13,509 nucleotides of DNA. It comes from Sulfurimonas sp. (GTDB lineage Bacteria > Campylobacterota > Campylobacteria > Campylobacterales > Sulfurimonadaceae). Position numbers and translations under genes: made by a program. Location: positions 1 to 13,509 of the forward strand of contig JAQIBW010000133.1 of the NCBI GenBank assembly GCA_027858865.1, given 5' to 3'. Below, one piece after another: positions 13,299 through 13,509 of this stretch. Position 1 is the first letter of the stretch. Every line of letters starts with the position of its first letter. The notes beneath the pieces were generated by a model. It searched no databases. It had not been told where the DNA came from and worked only from the letters and a program-made list of their open reading frames with translations.

Positions 13299-13509
13299 AA
13301 AGTATCCTTAACTCTGCATCTATTAACGATTTTGGTATATAGCCAATTGAACCATTAACATTTTTTACAAATAACTTCATAGAACTATTGGATGACTGTA
13401 CGATTGGTGGTCTTACTCCTTGAAAATGTTGTTTGACCCAGTAATTGCTCAATTTGGCTCTACTTATTTTTAAAACTCTCTTTTCAAATTCATCTCGCAT
13501 TTTTGATGC
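13288..13509 (-). CDS. C-terminal fragment of a PstS-like periplasmic binding protein
   Basis: The frame is open to the right edge (Ala-Ser-Lys before the first Met), so this is the 3' end of a longer gene; 73 residues are visible. The pattern R-x-x-F-x-x-VLKIS, then NYWVKQHFQGVRPP, then SSMKLFVKNVNGSIGYIP matches the C-terminal end of small phosphate-binding (PstS-like, PBP superfamily) proteins, where GSIGY or GAIGY is typical. An internal ATG at 13500 exists but is unlikely to be the real start. The gene ends TAG inside the cyclase 5' end and carries the cyclase Shine-Dalgarno, so they are co-transcribed. It may supply a ligand signal to the cyclase. The family call is moderate because the ligand-binding part is outside the window. 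Confidence 0.65.
   Translation of the reverse strand, partial: ASKMRDEFEKRVLKISRAKLSNYWVKQHFQGVRPPIVQSSNSSMKLFVKNVNGSIGYIPKSLIDAELRILFEF

Noticed and set aside
1..13509. CRISPR arrays, tRNA or rRNA genes, insertion sequences, phage or toxin-antitoxin genes
   Set aside because: No spaced direct repeats, cloverleaf sequences, transposase motifs or paired small toxin-like genes were found on either strand.

Overview
The window looks like a chromosomal segment of a Campylobacterota (Epsilonproteobacteria) genome, most plausibly a free-living Sulfurimonas/Sulfurovum-type organism. The base composition is AT-rich, the proteins are rich in Lys, Ile and Asp, and the order rpmE - rsmI - rlmB-like methyltransferase - RodZ-like membrane protein - periplasmic protein - aminotransferase - hom - (fdhF-like) - yraN matches, from memory, the Campylobacter jejuni Cj0155c-to-Cj0148c neighbourhood. 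The genus assignment is an inference; no rRNA gene is present to anchor it.

Layout. Positions 1-1707 (minus strand) hold an aldehyde dehydrogenase followed by a stop/start-overlapping DUF523 gene that runs off the left edge. Positions 1708-1881 are a divergent intergenic region with a compact block of inverted repeats that looks like a dispersed palindromic element. Positions 1882-3081 (plus strand) encode two small exported proteins, a thioredoxin-fold protein with a CxxC motif and a DUF3108-like protein. Positions 3084-11439 (minus strand) are a long, tightly packed run of housekeeping genes: ribosomal protein L31, two RNA methyltransferases, a RodZ-like bitopic protein, a secreted protein of unknown function, an AlaC-type aminotransferase, homoserine dehydrogenase, a cysteine-type formate dehydrogenase-like molybdoenzyme and YraN. 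Positions 11562-13509 (minus strand) hold a membrane-bound class III adenylate cyclase with a Cache-like sensor region, overlapped by the 3' end of a phosphate-binding-protein-like gene that runs off the right edge.

How the parts fit. The minus-strand run appears to be broken into at least three transcription units. A consensus -10 and a 5' hairpin precede rpmE. A weak terminator fused to an extended -10 precedes the rlmB-like gene. An AT-rich gap with a candidate -10 precedes the aminotransferase. The aminotransferase-hom-fdhF-yraN genes have gaps of 1, 8 and 1 bases, so the molybdoenzyme is embedded in an amino-acid/housekeeping operon without visible partner subunits.

Most of the window is ordinary core genome. 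I see no CRISPR array, tRNA, rRNA, transposase, phage gene or defence system. The points most worth a second look are the RodZ-like architecture, the orphan divergent FdhF-like enzyme, two candidate leaderless genes with identical -10-to-ATG spacing, the rpmE 5' hairpin, the binding-protein/cyclase pair and the palindromic element. The product calls rest on motif recognition by eye; no database search was run.
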